DNA of 64,000 nt, taken from NCBI GenBank assembly GCA_028564705.1, contig JAPXFQ010000804.1, positions 1,736,001 through 1,800,000 of the forward strand, written 5' to 3'. This stretch comes from Apricaphanius iberus (lineage: Eukaryota; Chordata; Actinopteri; Cyprinodontiformes; Aphaniidae). A program made the position numbers and the translations under genes. Below the pieces are notes generated by a model. The model was not told the origin of the DNA. It saw nothing but the letters and a program-made list of their open reading frames with translations, and ran no database searches. Shown here in pieces: positions 1 to 13,603 of the stretch; positions within the stretch are counted from its first letter, which is position 1; every line of letters starts with the position of its first letter.

Positions 1-45
1 TCCCATCAGTCTCTCTTTCTCCCTCTCTCTCTTACCGTCCATCCA

Positions 46-70
46 CCCACACACACACACACACACACAC
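46..70. repeat. (CA)n microsatellite
   Basis: About eleven CA units after a pyrimidine-rich start of the window. Confidence 0.95.
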
Positions 71-2960
71 GCAAATACACCCACGCACACAAATGGGCAA
101 ACAGACACATTTACTTTTTTATTCCGCCTACTCTTTCGTGTGATTTACACTCTTCAGTTAATTTTTTAGGAACTGTACATAGAAAGATAAGATTGTCTTG
201 GCAGGCCAGGCCCAGTGCCTTCAGCAGGACAACATCTGGTCTGTCCTCAGCATGTGGAACGGCACCGGTTGTGACTGAGAAGGAACTAACAAAATAGCAA
301 AGGATATATTCCTTGACAGATTGAAAGATACAAAAAATTAAGCCAGGCTTATCTGCCTTGGTCATTTGCTTTGAAGAACAGTCCTACCATCACCTCACGG
401 AGTATGATTTTTTTTTATTTTAACATGCAAGAACAGGTCTGCTTAATGCTCCACAGATAATATGTTTTTATGTTTATATTATACGGTATTTGCAAAGTTA
501 ATGCAACAAGTATACCTCCTAAAAAATCTGTTAAGAACATCAATGAAAGCTAAATGTGAGTAGAGCACAAATATTAACTTGTAAAAAGTATTGGCAATAC
601 AGTTTTAGATATATCAAAATACATAAAATATTAAATAGTTTGTGATTTTTTTTAAACCTATAAGCTATGTGCTAAATCTAAAAAACAACTATCTTTGTTT
701 ACATTAAAAAGCCAGAATTTGATGTAGGTTCTTAGCATGAACACACATTAGTTCCCTACTTGAATAATATTGTATTATTTTTTTAGACAAGAAACGTAGC
801 ATTAAGCACAAAGGGTAACATGACCCTTTAAAAAAAAGATTCTAAAACATGCATTCGAACAAATTTCAAATCTTTAGCTACTAAATCTAAATAAATGCGA
901 CAAAATAACACATATTTAAATAATTTGTTTGGAATTGGCTCTTTCATGCATATTAAAGGTTTAGATGAAGATAATGCTTTTGATCGTTCCGAAAGTTCGA
1001 CAGAATGAAAAGAGCCCAAACACAGACGAGGTTCTACTCTAACTTTGGCATTTGTACTAAAAAAGGTGACAGCTGAGGGAAGGGCTGTTCTCAACTAAGA
1101 GCAGCATTACTTAACATACTTTTGTTCAAGTAAAAATTAACTAGTCAAATAGTGCTATTTAAAAAAGATGAGTAATTGATATGACCATCAAATCAGTTCT
1201 ACTAACAATATAAAAAAATATATATTTAATCAGACATACAAAAATATTGGATTATGTAAATACTGGATTTTAAAGAGTAGCCTACAATAAATAATTGACA
1301 CATATAGCCAAAATATACTTACAAAATAACATATTTGAAGCAAATTAAACTTTGTTCAATCAAAATGTTCATCATAAAATGTATTAAAATATGATAACAT
1401 AAAAACCTGTTATGCTACCAATAAAAGTATATATGTGTGCATCCTTGCTGCGGTCAGATAAAAGGCCTCCCTTAACCAAGCTCCTGGGCGGAATTTCAAC
1501 ACCAGCCTACCCCAGATGAAGTCTGATCGACTACCGCAAGAACTAGGACCAATGCATATTGAGACAACCTGAGTCTCAGCATCTTGATCTCAGTTCAACT
1601 TGGGTCAATGCCATAGACAATAAATGGAAAAATATATATAAGCATCATCTAAGATTCATGGATACCCTCTGCAACAGATTTATTGTTAGGACACCCCCCC
1701 CCATCCAGGCACCGGCTAGACAAAATACAAGAAAATATTGCCTACCACTGGCTGCCATATAGGTTCCATGACAGGAAATTAGATTTGTACATTCTGAAAA
1801 AGTCTGTGTTTTTCCATTTTCAGATAAGGCAATGTTAAGTTTCAGGAAATTAAGCAAACTTTTTTTTTTTTTTTTTCAAAAGAGGCTATAAGGTTATTCT
1901 GACAGCATTTAACGATTTTTTGTTCTGTGTCATGTACCCTGAAGCCAAGATACACCCACACAAATGATATGGCACAGTTCTTTCCATGCATAACCTACTC
2001 ATTGGCAACATTTTTCTAAAGGATGTAAGTTGTTTTCTGTCACAGAGCTAAGCTGTGCATGCATGATTAAGAAAATCGGTTTAAACTTCCATGTTGTACT
2101 ATACGGACTTGGTTTCTGCAGCTCTGATTACAGCAATATAAATGACAGCACAAAACACGGTGATTAGCTGTTTGCATTTAGGATTAGTGACTCACTGTTG
2201 TACTTTCAGGCAGATTAAAGTGAAACACTGCAACTGACAACTTGGAAAGTGAAATCCATTCACTAAACATAATCAAAATAGTCTATGAAAGTGAGATCTT
2301 CATTGTAAGTTCTCAGGTATATAGAAACTTACAATATACATGGAGGCACATAAATGCAAACACACATTTAGCTGCATGGTCCTTTTTATCATCTGTGTTG
2401 AGCCTAGAATGCTCCTGCTGCTGTCACAGCAAGTCTAGGATTGTGACAGATTATGGCCCACTGCCCTGGCCAATAGGAGCCAAGAACTGTTTCCTGCCCA
2501 CTGACTCATAATTCTTGGCATACCTATGTTGAGTTGACGTTTCTTTAATGGTCCCTGGACCTCCAGAAGGAATCCTTGTCCTGGGCAGTATGATTGCCTA
2601 TTAGAATTTCTCCAGCACTTGCATTTTTCCCTGTACTCCCTTTGCCACCCTTCATAGAAAAATAGAGGCGAACAGAAGAAGAAGCCAGAGCATGATAGAG
2701 ACAGAAGCAAGAGGAGGGCACATCCAAGCATGTTGGCTTTGGTATGATGGAAGTTGCCACAAAAAAAGGATAGACTCATAAATCAAAAAAATCACAATAC
2801 AGCAAAAGAAATGAGAATAGAAACTTTTTGCATTTAATGTATTTTGTACAAATAAGTGGTTCCATGTTGGGCTGAAAACACTTTTTGGTGTGGATGCTGT
2901 CTCAGAGGGAAGAAGACTCTAAAACAAGACACTTCTTTGAAAAGTAAATCAGTCCTTTGC
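71..2960. other. No gene recognised
   Basis: AT-rich DNA with T and A homopolymers (T run at 1861-1876). Short frames show no domain or codon-level signal. No splice-flanked exon could be supported. Confidence 0.6.
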
Positions 2961-2968
2961 ATGATGGA

Positions 2969-3040
2969 AACTAGGGATGCAACAATACCACCGAAAAGAT
3001 ACTGATACTTGAATTTGAGAGCTGGCCAATACAAAAAGAT
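2969..3040. repeat. Possible transposon terminus (TAGGGATGCAAC type)
   Basis: TAGGGATGCAACAATACCAC then GATACTGATACTTG resembles a common fish TIR. A loosely similar complementary end (TTAATTGCAGCCCTA, about 3708-3722) lies 700 bp away but belongs to a somewhat different spelling, so pairing is doubtful. Confidence 0.35.
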
Positions 3041-3794
3041 GCAATCAATTGGAAGACAGGTTTTATTTTCTTCTCTGATTGTTAAAAAAAATAGATGGTG
3101 AATTAGCTAAAAACTAAAATATTAATAAAAATGAACACATCTTGAAAAGAGGGGCAAATATTAAATTTTATTTTCATATATTTATTTTCTATGCTTTAAA
3201 AGTGGCTTTACATTGGATTGGTGGACTAAAACACAATGTGGGATTAAAGCATGAAGCGTTACCTTCACCCACTCCACATTTGACAGTAATAGATAACAAA
3301 ATTGTATTTTGCAGATGTTCTTATATTTAGAGGTTTATGATAATAATTCCAATATGGTTCCAGAAAGTGCACCCTCTGAAGAGTTTAATGCATGAAAATA
3401 TGCATAAAAATCTAAAAAATAACATGTCAAAACTCAGAATCATTACTGATTCTTCTCAAACAAAGCTCCATGTTGTCCTCTATGTTGTATTTTGTTTAGG
3501 AAGTGTGTCTAAAGGAATAATTTTCAAACATAATTAAATACTACGAAATGATCCTAAAATGACATGCTGGTCCATACTTCTTAACACACTCTAAGAATTT
3601 TTTTTGGATTTAATTGATAAAGTTAAGGCAATCTTTTCCACGAACCTCTGTCAAATAAGCGTACAACAATATGGGTTTGAAATTAATTAAATCAAATGAA
3701 ACATTATTAATTGCAGCCCTAAAATGAACAATTTCAAGTATATTGAAAATAAAACTATGAATTAAATTTAAAATAACATGTTTCATTTCTTAGA

Positions 3795-3870
3795 ATGCAG
3801 TTGGTGGCAGTAACACACTAATTCATTGTTTGCCAGCCAAGAATAATTGTCACGAAGAAGAAGCACGCTA
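3795..3870. repeat. Possible dispersed repeat (GCAGTTGGTGGCAGTAA type)
   Basis: GCAGTTGGTGGCAGTAACAC, TTGCCAGCCAAGAATAA and GAAGAAGAAGC occur in the order I recognise from a high-copy fish repeat. Weak, pattern-level call only. Confidence 0.3.
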
Positions 3871-5850
3871 TTAAGAGCATGCTAACTGGTAGTAATGATG
3901 TAAACATTTGGAGAAATAGATGCAAGAAAGGAATCTGCAAAGGTTTTTAGTGACAGAGATGGACTGAAGAGGAGTTACTTTATTGGAGTACATTGACTGG
4001 ATGTAAAATTATTGTTTTTTATTGATATGATGGCTCTGTGGATGTACAGGCCTAGCTAAGAACAGTGAGTTGGAGTTTATATGCTTTTTCTTTCCGATTG
4101 TATCACGATAGTTGTATCAGTAGCGAGTAGAAGCGTAAGAGAACCGACGAAAGAAGGAGGGCTTGTTGTTGTTTTTTCTGCTGTTATTAACGGGTTTGCA
4201 AACGACTCTTCTTATTTTTGCAAAGGCAGCTGTTTGGCAAAGTCTGCTCATTTCCCTCTGAATCAACACGACTTAACCACAGCTCCTGCTGAGTGACAAT
4301 GATCTTCTATAAAGGAAGATGGCTCACTCATATAAACTAGCCAATACACAGCGGGGTTGTGACAGTGGCTCAATCGCGGTCCTTTTGGAGAACAAAAACA
4401 AATGTCCTGACCACCCATCTAGAACAGAGAGATCGTTTGTGAAAAACTCCAGAACAAAGTCAGTCCCTTTTTAAATGATGTATAATATGAATATCTACAT
4501 AGAAAGAGTGTCAAAAAGGGTCGTTTTGACCCGTAAATATGTAACACACTGCTAATGGGAGGTAAAAAAGCTAAGGGATATTAGAAATAAATAAAATCAA
4601 ACTGGGCCCGTCCAAACTAAGCTCTAAACCCCTAAATAAAGCAGAGATTGGAAATTGTCCACCAACTTGGAACAGTGTATCACTAAGTATACAGCACACT
4701 GGCCCATTATATTATTAATTTTTAACTTTTATTGTCAGAGGCCTGATACTTAAGAGTAATACTCCACTAATTAGTTTTTATCAGCAGTCAAATCTGTGTT
4801 AGCTACAGATCAAATTATGTGATCAGCCATTTTTGTCCTATAGAACTAAAATTAAATCGGGAAAATCTGTGTTAGATAGAGTTGCCAGGGACATACGTGT
4901 TTGTATGTGTCCATCAAAAGGAGCACTCTGAGCCAGGACTCTCAGGATCGACATGGACCCAGCCTGCTCTGTCCATCTGCTCCAAGTTCCATTCCCAGCA
5001 TATCAATTCCCTGTGCCTCATACACCCACACTGCCATAGCACACTCACGCACAAACAAACAGTATTCTGTCACCTGCAACTTCTCCTGGTACCATTGCTC
5101 TGCCACCTTTCCAGCCATCGACAGTAAGGCTTCTTTATCTTTCATCCTGGCACTTGGAGAAAATCCCCACTTGTCTATGAGTGTGTTCAGATTAAAAAAG
5201 AAGGCCCGCTTTTTAACCTCTCCTCTTAAACACCCCACCCCTTCACACCTCCCTGTGCCATTCTGATTCAACCTTGAACCGCATAGAACCTCGGGGGCAG
5301 ACAAGCAGCACACTGGCCTGACCTCTCACCATTTCTCCAAATCTGCAGCAAACATACTCTGACGAAGTGAGAACAAGGAGCACTGGAGCGGAAAACTCAT
5401 TGGAAGTGTCTCTGTTAACTCCCACTCCTCACTGCGTCCTAAGGCCTTGTGCGGTTTATTTCATTTGGGAAGGTTTGGAGTGGGTGACTGAATGTGGTTT
5501 GGGGCAGTGTTGCATGTTTGTGTCCAGAACTATTCGACATTGTGAGCAAAGAGGGAATAACCAAAGTTTTGCTGTGTACTGTATGTTGTTTCAGGAGGAC
5601 AGAGAATGGATAGGTTTGAGGGCAAAAAGGTGCTTCAGAAGACACTGTCTCTACAGTGCACCATAATTTAGAACACAAAAGGAGGTCAGTCTTTCCTATG
5701 CCATAGAATAAGGAAAATATATTCTTTGGAAGTTGTGGTTAGGTGTGAAATTAACTACTGGTAAGTAAAGGAAGAATGCACCCAAACTCACACAAGCTCC
5801 ACAAACCAGAGATACCATTTTGTCATAGGTCAAAAGTTTTGTATTGGTGG
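3871..5850. other. No gene recognised
   Basis: Mixed AT-rich and moderately GC-containing sequence. Overlapping frames of 121-123 codons on both strands at 4901-5313 show no recognisable motif, and being open on both strands argues against coding. Confidence 0.55.
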
Positions 5851-5854
5851 CTAA

Positions 5855-6491
5855 AGCCTAGTTTATGCTTCTGCGTTTTGACGGGGACGGATTGACGCAA
5901 CGCCATTATCCGTTAACACAAGGGCTCTCCGTCACCTACGCAAGGACGCACGGAGGCACAGAGGCGCAATTTTTAACTATCCGTCAACGGAGAGCGTATG
6001 CATCTGATTGGTCAGTTTCAGTAACAGCCACAAATCGCATCACCAGAACGGTGCTCCATAGTCGCTGTAATCAGTAGTTAAATCAGCATTTGGCCACTAC
6101 ATGCTTTATACTGAAAGGATAATGTGTCTAATCTGGTCTTTTGGCAATTTTGAACACAAGGAGGTGTAGGAAAACAACCAAAAACGGCTGCTGTGTTTTG
6201 TTTCCATGTGTTCTAGAGGATTCTATGACCCGCACCTCTAGTAAAAAGCTTTACAGCTTAAGCAACACTTACTTTCTGTCGTTCATTGCTCCTTGAGGAA
6301 GAAATGCGTTCACAAGCCTAGAAAAAAACAGAAACGGTGCTGTGTAGGCAGTAGGCAGAGACACCAAAAAAAATTAGCACCCCTCCTGGTCGAGCAACGC
6401 TGAAAAAACAATAGAGTGGAGTTGAAAACATCTCCGGCAATACGTCTGCATCTGAGTACAAATCTGCGGTCGGAGAAGCATAAACTAGGCT
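5855..6491. mobile_element. PIF/Harbinger-like MITE
   Basis: Terminal inverted repeats AGCCTAGTTTATGCTTCT (5855-5872) and its exact complement (6474-6491). They are flanked by TAA on both sides (5852-5854 and 6492-6494), matching the TWA target duplication of PIF/Harbinger elements. The 637-bp interior is GC-richer than its surroundings near the left end and has no transposase. It is a non-autonomous copy with well-preserved ends. Confidence 0.85.
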
Positions 6492-6494
6492 TAA

Positions 6495-9440
6495 GATCTG
6501 ACTCCAAAAAATCTAAAACTATTAAGTACCAGAAGATAGGTAGTTGTAAATCAAAACATACAATAAAACGGTGCTTCATTATCTAATTATTAAGGGGTTC
6601 TTTCTTTCCTTAATAATTATCATACAACAATAAAGTAACACGATAGCATTAGAACTATATATTCAACAAGAAAATGTTTACTACTAATTCAGCTAAACCT
6701 GAAGTAAATCCCTTTTTCTAATACACCATCAATGTTTTCACTTTCTCCCTTATATTTGAGTGGCATGCAAAATGTTGCCTTAGGAGAAGTTAGACTCCAG
6801 ACTATGTAAGGGATAATTAATGCAGCAGCAATAACTCATAACTCAATATTAATATATCTCATTTTATTTTATGTTGATGCTCTGTGTACACTGATGAAGT
6901 CTCTGTCACTTCAGAATGACAAATATTTAGAGAGGGTCCATTTGATAGCAGCAGCATTTTATCCAACAATATTTAATAAAGCAGTTAAATTTAATCTCCA
7001 ATTGGTGATGAAGCAAGGAAAAAAATAAGACAACTTTTAGCTAAATTAAAGGTGTTCTGACTCTTTCATACTCTTCATCCCAAATTGATCAATTGTGATG
7101 GCGTTGTTTAACACAGAAACATGTTAAAAAATAAAATTAGAATTAATATGGTGTCGTGTGGCATAGTTGTTAGTGTTTTTTTGGTGTATTCAAAACCCTA
7201 AAATCACAAAAAGTGGTTCGTCCTCCTTTGACAGGACCATGCTTCTATACTATCTGATCCAGATCAGGTCAGTATGACCGACATGACATCTGAAGAGCTC
7301 TAATAGAAGCGAGTTCTCAAGGTTTTTTCAGCATAAGAGAACCAGTTATCGAGGTATGATGAGGTGCAATGAGAGTGAGCGTAACTTGCTGCACCACCAT
7401 TCTTACTACTAACCTCATAACGCTCCCTCCTCCACTTTTACAGCAGCGTTCTTGACAGCTCGCGACCTCACTGACTGCTCATTCCTTCCACCTTCCGAAG
7501 GCATTTGTATCCATGCATGTATTCATGAGGAGGTATTAAATTTAAATATGTTGTTTTACTGTGAAAAGCCACTGATACAAAGCTAATGCAGGCCAAGAAC
7601 TGAGGGAGGAAGGCGTTTTGTGCACTCTGGGTGAACTCCTGCTAAATCAATCTCAGAGGCCTCCTACATTTGCTTCCCTTCACCTCTTAGGTGTTATATT
7701 ATTTCACACAATTTAATGTGTTCATCTAAGGACATTTGACTGATGTTTTAGAGGTTTAAGTTCATCAAACAGGAGAGTTTTTCAGAGATTATCTATTTTT
7801 CTTATTCCCTGAACTTCTAGTGAGAAGGTTGTACCCACTTTCACCTCACTGAAAAACGGGCAAAACCCATTAATTGCTGGTTAACGCAGCCCCCTTACCA
7901 TTTTTTCTAACTGCAAATATCAACGGGCCATGTCACTTAGAGAGGAACCCAAACCACTTAGGAGTGTAACCTAGATACACTCATGCATGGAAAAAATGCA
8001 TATAGGGACACATACATGAAAATACAGCACATGCACACACACTAAGACCTCAATAACAAGACACAAGGGAGAATGGGTCATACAGCGGGCACTTTATTTG
8101 CTCTCAGACATTACCAAGGATAGACCTTAACCGATACAGTGCATACTGCTTATTTCAAAGTAAAGAGAACAAGAGGATAAAAGAAATAAGACAGAAGAGT
8201 GTACAGAAAATAAAAAAGAAAGAGATTTTGCCTCATAGTTCATCTTCATCTCAGCGCCCTGTCCCAACCCCCAGTTCATGAAATAAGTCCTACTGAAAAT
8301 CAATGGCAGTTGGAGCTGTGTAAAGGTCAGCCATTCAGTGAAGCTGGCCTTGGTGGACCAGTCGAGCCAAGGCTTGTAGTGCAAAGCCTGGCTAAGTAGA
8401 ATTAATGGGGGGATCGATTATTCTGCACACAACTTAAATTGAACTAAGCAGAGAATCATTTTAAGGCAGGAACTGTAGCATGACGTCGAATGAGATGCAT
8501 TTGCCACCGAGCCAACCTCAGAACTCATTTAGCAGGCACAAAGCAAAGAGGGTAGGGAATAAAAAGAGAGATTTTTAAATAAAAGATTTCACACTCTCTC
8601 CCCTACTACTTTCCATGACTCCTGCTCTGCCCCATTCTTTTTTGAGTTCACCCTCCATACAGTAACCTCCTGATAATAACCCAGAACCACCGGGGATCCA
8701 GCTCATAGATTTGATCCTTAGAACCACTTTTCTACTCTCATCTTTTCTCCTCTCAAACTTTCTCTCTCCTTCACGTCTTTTCCTTCTTTTTCTTTTTTTT
8801 TTTTTACTTCACGTCACCTCCGACACCTCATTCCTCTTCTGTTTTTCCCTTGTTTAGAACAAAATCAATATGGAACCGGAGGAGACAAATCAACGTATGG
8901 TGGAACTGTAGGGGAAGGCCCAGCAGGCTCCCTCCTCTCTGGTCACATACTCCTCTATCACTCACTCCTTCCATAGTATAGGAGTAGTGGGGAATTAAGT
9001 GAAGAAAAAAGATGAGTGGATAAGTGGAAGTAAAGATGTAAGATTTGACTTAGGGAGGGATGAGATGATAAGAGACCAGAGGGCTGGATGGGGATGAAAG
9101 AGAGCTGGGGAGGGATGAAACAGGGCTCCAATGGGAGGGCATATAGCTGGAGAAGTGAATGGATTGAGGGATGAGAGAAAAAGAGGAGCAGTGAGCAGCA
9201 GTAGGGGTGCATATCATGGAAAATTCTGTTCCAGTGACTTGAGTGCAGAACGGGAGCCCTCATCTATAATGTATATGATGGATCTGTGAGAGATTTCCAT
9301 ACATATAAAATAGAGCAGCACCGGGAAGTGTCTCGGTGCCACGGTGCAGACGAAATCACCATGGGGGCAATTTCAATATCCTGATCTGTTTGTACTTTCA
9401 TGCTGTTAATTTATATATACCCTAGTGGTACTTGATATTG
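6495..9440. other. No gene recognised
   Basis: AT-rich, with a more complex block at 7240-7500 and the biased tract at 8740-9270. No repeat family or exon identified. Confidence 0.55.
8740..9270. repeat. Strand-asymmetric pyrimidine/purine tract
   Basis: T/C-rich sequence (8740-8860, with a T run) switches to A/G-rich GGGAGGGATGA-like sequence (8990-9200). The 101-codon minus-strand frame at 8958-9263 is a Ser/Leu/His-rich by-product of this bias, not a gene. Confidence 0.6.
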
Positions 9441-9554
9441 CTTCATACTGTGAGACTCAAAAAGAATTAAAAGACCATCTGACTATAAGTAAATATGCTA
9501 CATTTCAGAACTTTATTTCCACTGCAACCTAGTAAACTGTTCAATTTATCAAAA

Positions 9555-10490
9555 CTCCAAACCTTTCTAAACATGGTTGTACACATAAACTGACAGGCCA
9601 AGCAAGAAAAGGATTAATCACACGAGCAGCCATGAAAATATTGTAAAATTGAGAGATCTACAGATCAGGTGGGAAGATCTGTCAACCTGACAACTATTAG
9701 TCACAATTTTGGCCTTTATGAAATGCAAGATAGAAAAAAAAATAAACATGTTAAAAAAACCACAGAAGAAGCACAGGAGACTATAAAGATGTGCAGATAA
9801 AATGAGACCAAAGCAAAACTTTCTGAAACAAATACAAAAGGCTATGTGTGAAGGGAAAACTAATGCTTAGAACACATCGTCATGGTGAAACACTGTTGTG
9901 GCGATATCTTACTTTCCTTACTAGGGACAAAGAAGCTGGTCAGAGTTGATAGGAATAAAGATTGAGGAGAGAATCTTGGGAGAGAAGCTGTTAGAGGTTG
10001 CAAAGAAGTTGTGACTGGGGTAACTTCAAGCAGGACGAAAACAACCATATTGTCAGATATATTGTAAAATGGTTTAGAGTTAGAATGGCCTGATCAAAGC
10101 CTGGACCTAAATCCAGTTGAGAACCTGTAACATAACTTGAACATTGTTTTTCACAGATACTTGCCATCTAATATAACTCAGCGTGAGTTATTTTGTAAAT
10201 ACAAATGTCCTCAGATATGCAAAAAAAATCAATATACCAACAAAAACATGCTGCACTACCTGCTGCAAAAGTTGGTTCTAAATCGCTTAGACTAATGAGA
10301 GCTGATCACAATAAATGCCAAACTTTTTAGATTTTCTCTTGTTTTAAAACTTTAAAACCATGAAAACATTTACCTTGAACCTTACAATTATACTTAGTTT
10401 TTGCTGCTGAATCACATAAAACTTTTATCAAATTCATTGAAGTTTGTTTGAAGCTTAAGTTCAATTATGCAAAGAACTGTATACCCAGCA
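9555..10490 (+). mobile_element. Tc1-like transposase fossil
   Basis: Degenerate coding blocks appear in transposase order: ACTGACAGGCCAAGCAAG (about 9588, the end of the N-terminal HTH region), GATCTACAGATCAGGTGGG...GACAACTATTAGTCAC (about 9655-9715), TTTTGGCCTTTATG, then WPDQSLDLNPVENL at about 10090-10130 with the triad glutamate. The 3' stretch (10270-10470) resembles the Tc1 3' UTR and terminus. A pyrimidine/purine-rich stretch near 9860-10040 replaces the central catalytic part. Frameshifts throughout; pseudogene only. Confidence 0.75.
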
Positions 10491-12750
10491 TTAGCTCATG
10501 TCTGTCTGGTGTTAAAAAGGTTGGACAGCAAGCACAGGCATCATGTGGGTCTCTGGAAAAATGAAATAAATAAACATGACAAGTGGCCACTTAGCCACAG
10601 CCTCCTTCATTGAAACCTGATGAGGGCCGTGTCTCGGCTAACTTCAACAAACGCTAAGTGACATGCTTAAGTGGGTTCAGGTTGCGCAGCCGCTGTAATT
10701 CAGTAAATATACAAATGAGGCTGGCTGGGAAAACAGATCACCAGGCACTCATTGAAAATAGAAAGATAGAGTGAGCAACAGAAAAGAAAGAAGGATGTTT
10801 TTTTTCTGTCCTTAAGAAGATTCTCTCAACACTGACTGGCTTGTTCACACACTCCTTTACACAAAGTAGCCTTTGCCAGACCATAAACAGCATTATAGTC
10901 TCATTGATTTCCCTTATTGGGAATCAATAATAAATAACCTCACGTTTCACTGTCCATTATGGTCAATGTCGACCATAACTCGCCATCTTTATCTGTGCAC
11001 CAATGTCACGACTGACCTTGGGCTCTAGGCTCTCTACCCTCTCCAGGTAGGTTTCACACAAAAGGTTCAGTCCAAGTTTTTAGAACGGTTGAAAATGAGC
11101 CCTATGGAAGTGTGGAGAGGGGAGCAGCGATCTCCCATGACAGATCAATGGTAGGTCTCCCCACAGGGCAGGGGGCCAGTGGCTTGCACAACCTGCTAAT
11201 AGAATCCCAATGTCACTGCTGACACTACATCATCGGGCCTGCTGGAGGTTATCCTGAGGTGGGACAGGTGATTTAAAATGCATCAGAGTTCCCCATGTTC
11301 TTAGAATTCTAGGCCCTGTATGTGTATATGTTTTGTCCACATGGGAACATAAATAATGAGGTAAAAACAGTTGGTATTGGACAGTCTGCCTGAGGTCAGA
11401 TTATAAAATTATGTCTACATACCAAAGTTCATTCACATTTTTGTTAAAAGTCACAAACAAACAAAAAGAAAACTATGCATTTTTTTACCTTCACTCAACA
11501 TCCAAACTTCATCTTTCTCTCTTAAGCTTTAAAATAATACTTTCTCATGTTTTTACAGCTCTCTCTTTCTCTCTCTCTCTTCAAAATTGCAGTTGCAATT
11601 TCAGGACTTCATTAACATCCCATGTGCCCGAGCATAGAATAGAGAAATGAAACCAATGACTCATTTCACAAATCGGTGTACGTGTTCCACTTAAAAGACG
11701 GCCTGGTAAGCTTCCACAATTACATATATATTCACACGTGTAAATGCGGATGCAAGAGTGAGCAATGAGTGTAGGGGAACTCTTAGTCACCAGAGGCAGC
11801 ACGTCAAAAAGAGTCTTAAGAACTCCTGATGAAGATGAAGGGAATTCTTAGACCTTTGCATATTTTACTCCTACTCTTAATCTCTTGTTGTTTCTCAGTC
11901 TGTGACATGTACCTGGCATTTATGTATATCCAAAAGGATTTTCTCCAGCATGTCTTGTACCTGAATTTTTTTCTTTACCACCCATGCTTAAACTTGACAG
12001 ACTAAAGCTGAGATTAATATTTCAGCAATACATTGAATATGATGAGTGAACATCTAGTACAGGTTCTCACCCACAGCGTGAAAGGCATGACTGTCAAGTA
12101 TTTAATGTGAAAATTAACAAACTGTTTCAAAAGTTAACATGCAATGCATTTTCACCACCAATTTTAATTATTCATCGACCCACTGATCCTGAGCCCCACT
12201 CTCCTGTCAGTGGTAGTCATGACATTTGCCATTTACTGGCATGTCTGCCCCAAAGGGGGCAGCTTGGAGATCTACTACAAACAGCTACTGTATGTTAATT
12301 AATTAATTACCATGAAGGTGCATCTTTCCAAGTGGCTGCTTCCATTACTCTCTGCCCTTCATCTTTCCATCACTTAACCAAATTCCTTGACCACCTAAAT
12401 ATCATGATACAGCAAAAAAAGTCTTGTTAACTTTTACTTGTGCAAAACAATATTGCCAGGAGGAATGCTTAGAGAGTCTTTGCAGTGCACATTTTCTTTT
12501 TAAAAGTTTAAGTTAGAATTTAATTTAGATTTTCTGTAAACCACACCAGGTCAAAAACATTTAAAAGCCAGTATTATGCAGAGAATTGTCCCTTTATGCA
12601 AAGTATGTGTTTTGAAGGCTGACAGCAAGGTCTTGGCATTAGTTTGACTGGAATTTTTTCCTTTTTTCAATTGTTCTCCAAGCATGAGTCTGTTATGACT
12701 CAATTATTCTTTACATATCAATTATTTTTTTACAAAGTTAGCTTTTATTT
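10491..12750. other. No gene recognised
   Basis: Contains repeat-free sequence at 10600-10760 and 10860-11260 that could be conserved non-coding DNA, a short (CT)n at 11562-11580 and TTAATTAATTAATTA at 12295-12309. No coding signal. Confidence 0.5.
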
Positions 12751-13603
12751 CATAATAGGGTTTTTTCATAATGGTGTATTTATTTCAAAATGCCATTTAA
12801 CATAATGTCTTAGCCAGCCAATCAGAATTAGCTGTTGGGACCTGGATGCTGATTGGTTGGTGCTTAAACATGATGTTCCTGCAGGAGGAAAATGGCGAGG
12901 ACCGGCTAAAGTCGTTTAATACTGTTATTGAATTTAATGCCTTTATGATTTTATGTATGGCTTTATAATTCTTACAATACCGGCAGAATATTTGATCACT
13001 TTTGTAATGGGGATGTCTAATCCAAACAGCCGGTGCTGCTCCAGTGTTCTAGGTGTAAAGCTGCTCAGGGCGCCATGCCCGTGATTAGACTGGGGAAAGA
13101 GACTCAGGTCGGCTGTTTGGTACGATCATTAAAACATTTCAGAAATAACACAGAACACGTTTAAATAATCTCCCTTTAACTGACTGTAGCTAACAACTAA
13201 CCAGGGCGTCCTCTCCCGTCTCCTCCTAGTTGTGCTTGACAAAACAGAAAAGATAATAGCATAAATCCGGTGCTACTGTCAGACAGCTGAGCGCTGAACC
13301 TGGGATCATTTCAGATTATATCATCCAGACGAATCAAGATGGGTCTCTGAAACGGTTCATGATAAATTATTCCTCTCAATATGACGTGTTAGAGCAACCA
13401 GAGCTGAACAAAGTTCCTGCAGCTCCGACCCTTTACTTAGCATGCTGCTAGCTGCTCACAGAGCCACAACAACTGCTATCCAGGAAGACTGATCTTAGTT
13501 CCGGCCAATCAGGTCTCAACTGCTGATTCTGATTGGCTGACGGACGACTTCAGTTCTTAAATGGCTTTTTGAAATAAATACCATTATGAAAAACCTCATT
13601 ATG
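12751..13603. mobile_element. Long-TIR non-autonomous DNA transposon
   Basis: The left arm CATAATAGGGTTTTTTCATAATGG (about 12751-12774) and right arm CCATTATGAAAAACCTCATTATG (13581-13603) are near-perfect inverted repeats. Pairing continues inward through TTTATTTCAAAATGCCATTTAA against TTAAATGGCTTTTTGAAATAAA and through CCAATCAGAATTAGC against GCTGATTCTGATTGG, roughly 100 bp per arm. The centre is unrelated and non-coding. Superfamily not determined; the exact termini and target duplication are obscured by flanking A/T. Confidence 0.8.

Noticed and set aside
3535..3725. Pairing of TTAATTGCAGCCCTA with the 2969 terminus as one element
   Set aside because: The two ends spell different families (GGGATGCAAC versus GGGCTGCAAT); similarity is too short.
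4901..5313. Opposing 121- and 123-codon frames
   Set aside because: Both strands open, no recognisable family, no consistent splice or start context.
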